From positions 1-6,593 of the forward strand of contig JAZRGV010000033.1 of the NCBI GenBank assembly GCA_045644465.1: 6,593 nucleotides of DNA, in the 5' to 3' direction. A program made the translations under genes and the position numbers. The notes under the pieces are model-generated. The model had not been told where the DNA came from. It saw only the letters and a program-made list of their open reading frames with translations, and did no database searches. Below, one piece after another: positions 4,360-6,593 of this stretch (its first letter is position 1; each line of letters starts with the position of its first letter). This DNA comes from HGM04593 sp045644465. Lineage in GTDB: Bacteria; Bacteroidota; Bacteroidia; Bacteroidales; Bacteroidaceae.

Positions 4360-6593
4360 CTACTTGATAAACACTTTCTTACCATTTATAATATACAATC
4401 CCTTCTCTGGCGCTGCTACGGAACGCCCCTTCAAATCATAAATCATTTCCGAATTCAGATTTTCTGCATCTGAAATATTATCAATGCTTGTTGTAACATC
4501 ACCGGTTTCCTTGCCTATTATACGCATTCTAATATTCCGCGCTGCCGGCATATTGCCGTCACGACTCTCTATGCTCAAGTAGAAACGGAAAGCACCGAGT
4601 GAAGCATCATCGGCAACAGGTTGCCATATACCGTTGTTTAGGGCATAACATCCCGTGAGTGCTGAAGTTGCAATCGTGCTGTATGTAGAGGTGAAGATAT
4701 ATCTCTCGTGTACCGATGAGCAGTCGATGCTATTCTCCTCTGTTGCATAGAGTGTGGCATCGGTCACAGTAATACTCTTCTCTCCGGCCACCTTCGCACG
4801 GATAAGGTATGGATAGTTAGCTTCGAGCACACCGTCCGTAACCATGAAGGCCTCTACAACAGTCTCGTCTGCGACACCGTTATTATCGTGGTCATACTGA
4901 CGTATGTCGTTAAGGTCGGCCACCTCAAATTCTTCGAGGAACTCCTCGGTAACAGGTATTTTGAAAGGCACATATAAAGCCTGCCATTCGGTATTGTTGA
5001 ATGTACGCTTATATGTAATCTCATCAAAATCTTCATTTACAGCATTTGAATACTCAGCAAAGTTATCCAACAGAATACGAGAATCGTTTGAGGTGATGTT
5101 GAAGAATTCACTCCATCCCTCTGCTACTACATAGAGATCCAGTTTGTCGGCTGGTACATATACAGGAGTTCGCTTGTCCACATCGGCAAATACATCGGCG
5201 TTGCATACGGGTGGGAGCTGTGCATACAATGTAATGGAAAGCAGGTTTTCAAAACTGCTGAAGGCCTCGTCGGCTATACCTGTTACACCCTCTTCGATGA
5301 TGAGTTCTTTCACTTGTTCTCTACAAGTACTCCAAGGAGCAGAGGTGATATCGCCCTCGCCCATAATGATAAGTTTGCCATCGGGCCACAGCTCGCAAGT
5401 GAGAGCATCGCCACACTTAGCCGTACCTACGATATAATCAAAATTCTTCCATTCTTCAGCAGAATGATAGTTTGAAGTTGCATTAATTGGCACATACAAA
5501 GTCTTTTCTTGTCCCATACCATCGAAAAGATTGCCACTGCATACCGGAGGTTGAGTTCCCTTGCATATAACAGTTGTAATGTTTGGAGAAAATGCGAATG
5601 CCATATCTTCAATTGTTGTAAGACTTACGGGAAGGACAATCTCTTTCAAGCTATAGAGATGATTAAAAGTAAAGTGTCTAATTTCTGTTATTCCTTCGCC
5701 TATGACAATGCTGGTGAATTCGCTGCCATAAAACAAATCATACGTATCAAGAGGCAAGGAGTTGAGATATAGTTCACCGGTGCATCCGTAGAATACGTCC
5801 CAGCCAAACATTCTCACTCCCGCAGGGATAATCGTTGTTGTCACCTTGTTGCACTCCCTGAATGCACCATTACAAATAGATGTCACACCCTCCTTGATAG
5901 TAATCTCTTTGATATACTCCTTATATTCACTCCAAGGTGCATCGATCATCTCGCCTGCACCCTCAATGACAAGTTTACCATTATCGGTCAGTTTCCAGGT
6001 AACGTTGTCGCCACATATACCAGAGGCAATGAGTATTGGCTGGATATTTGCAAATTGGCTCCATCCGTTGGCAGCCTTATATGTCTCGACAGATGCTGTC
6101 GGCACATATACAGGAATATTGTTGTTCACGCCTGCGAAAGCACTATTTCCAAGCGAAGGGGGTGTCGCAGCCTTACATGTGATAGAAGCTAGGTTATTAC
6201 ATCCCTTTAAAGCCCAAGGACCTATCTCGGTCAGGCCAGAGGGAAAAGTAATGGAAGAAAGTTGAGGACAAAACTCAAAAGTATCGCTTCCAATTATCGT
6301 TACACCCTCGGGTACAGTGATAGATTTCAAGGCATCACAATAGAGGAATACACCTGTTCCCAGTTGGGTCAAACCTGCTGGAAGAGTAATTTCTTCCAAT
6401 ATACGACACTCTCTGAATGCATCACCGCCTATGTTTGTTACACTCTCTGATATAGAAACATCGGTAAGGGCAGAACATTGAGCAAAAGCCCAACTTCCAA
6501 TGCTCGTAACACCGTCTTTTATATCCACGCTCTTTATTGAGCCACTATAACTGTTCCAAGGTGCTGCGGGATTGTTGGAATAATTGTACATTT
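4360..6593 (-). CDS. BspA-like leucine-rich-repeat surface protein (5' end outside window)
   Basis: The frame covers the last 743 residues; the Met at 6591 is internal, because it opens in the middle of a repeat unit. BspA-type LRR_5 repeats of about 23 residues (I..V.I..GVTSIG..AF..C..L) fill residues 1-140 and recur to 500. They form three modules, each closing with PP...F...(L/V)YVP...Y...W..F. Modules 2 and 3 begin with CGDNVTWKL (193) and CGDALTCEL (393), followed by GKLVIEG..., APWS and EGVT. Residues 505-690 form a non-repeat domain (FNNTEWQALYVPF, and a possible calcium loop DHDNNGVAD at 567-575). The tail YDLKGRSVAAPEKGLYIINGK...IK is the C-terminal motif frequent in secreted Prevotella/Bacteroides proteins and resembles a type IX secretion sorting signal. 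Family members bind host matrix proteins or other bacteria; the ligand here is unknown. Confidence 0.9.
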   Translation of the reverse strand, partial: MYNYSNNPAAPWNSYSGSIKSVDIKDGVTSIGSWAFAQCSALTDVSISESVTNIGGDAFRECRILEEITLPAGLTQLGTGVFLYCDALKSITVPEGVTIIGSDTFEFCPQLSSITFPSGLTEIGPWALKGCNNLASITCKAATPPSLGNSAFAGVNNNIPVYVPTASVETYKAANGWSQFANIQPILIASGICGDNVTWKLTDNGKLVIEGAGEMIDAPWSEYKEYIKEITIKEGVTSICNGAFRECNKVTTTIIPAGVRMFGWDVFYGCTGELYLNSLPLDTYDLFYGSEFTSIVIGEGITEIRHFTFNHLYSLKEIVLPVSLTTIEDMAFAFSPNITTVICKGTQPPVCSGNLFDGMGQEKTLYVPINATSNYHSAEEWKNFDYIVGTAKCGDALTCELWPDGKLIIMGEGDITSAPWSTCREQVKELIIEEGVTGIADEAFSSFENLLSITLYAQLPPVCNADVFADVDKRTPVYVPADKLDLYVVAEGWSEFFNITSNDSRILLDNFAEYSNAVNEDFDEITYKRTFNNTEWQALYVPFKIPVTEEFLEEFEVADLNDIRQYDHDNNGVADETVVEAFMVTDGVLEANYPYLIRAKVAGEKSITVTDATLYATEENSIDCSSVHERYIFTSTYSTIATSALTGCYALNNGIWQPVADDASLGAFRFYLSIESRDGNMPAARNIRMRIIGKETGDVTTSIDNISDAENLNSEMIYDLKGRSVAAPEKGLYIINGKKVFIK
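5092..6593 (-). repeat. Three tandem modules of the BspA-like repeat region
   Basis: Module 1 covers residues 1-188 and is incomplete at its start, module 2 covers 193-390 and module 3 covers 393-500. Matching landmarks are CGD (193, 393), APW (10-12, 218-220, 418-420), EGVT or DGVT (26-29, 234-237, 434-437), PP (144, 348, 460) and YVP (162, 366, 478). Module 3 is shorter because it keeps a single LRR between EGVT and PP, whereas module 1 has five or six. The incomplete first module predicts more CGD-headed sequence upstream of the window. Confidence 0.75.

Noticed and set aside
4216..4473. An 85-codon plus-strand frame spanning the BspA-like C-terminus and the small gene
   Set aside because: It overlaps the conserved C-terminal coding region on the opposite strand and has no leader; the minus-strand reading is better supported.
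4854..6450. Several plus- and minus-strand frames within the BspA-like gene
   Set aside because: Their length follows from the repetitive composition of the LRR gene; none has a signal or known motif.

Overview
The window looks like chromosomal DNA of a gut or oral Bacteroidales bacterium (Bacteroides/Prevotella-like). The evidence is a BspA-type leucine-rich-repeat protein with the C-terminal tail common in that order, a lipoprotein with a DUF2807-like head, a Bacteroidales-type tyrosine recombinase, an exact TAnnTTTG promoter box, and gene starts without clear Shine-Dalgarno sequences. Genus cannot be fixed from this stretch.

Positions 1-1310 are a mobile-DNA scar. The right end of an IS3-family element (transposase C-terminus, then the terminal repeat ending at 141) abuts a tyrosine recombinase on the minus strand. 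The recombinase is cut after 290 codons, before most of its catalytic domain. Beside the recombinase start, on the plus strand, lies the last ~54 codons of another gene (1146-1310). That gene's upstream part is missing from this side, and it keeps its own strong terminator (1420-1451).

Positions 1311-1935 hold no protein gene. They contain two related palindromic elements flanking the terminator, a cluster of small dyads with a repeated GCGACCA word, and then a Bacteroidales promoter whose -7 box overlaps a perfect inverted repeat.

Positions 1936-3962 carry two exported proteins read rightward: a small lipoprotein with a six-rung GGSD-type repeat head, and, after a 170-base structured gap, a secreted alpha/beta-hydrolase (putative esterase). 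They may be co-transcribed, but this is not proven.

Positions 3963-4359 are a convergent intergenic region. It holds a likely esterase terminator, a very strong bidirectional terminator (4139-4177), and, read leftward just after the BspA-like gene, a short frameshifted gene. The rest, 4360-6593 on the minus strand, is the C-terminal 743 residues of a large BspA-like surface protein that continues past the window.

Together the intact genes point to cell-envelope or secreted functions beside a decayed integration site. I see no clear new multi-gene system. The least explained items are the paired palindromic elements, the promoter-overlapping dyad, the alternative-fold leader before the esterase and the broken small gene after the BspA-like gene.
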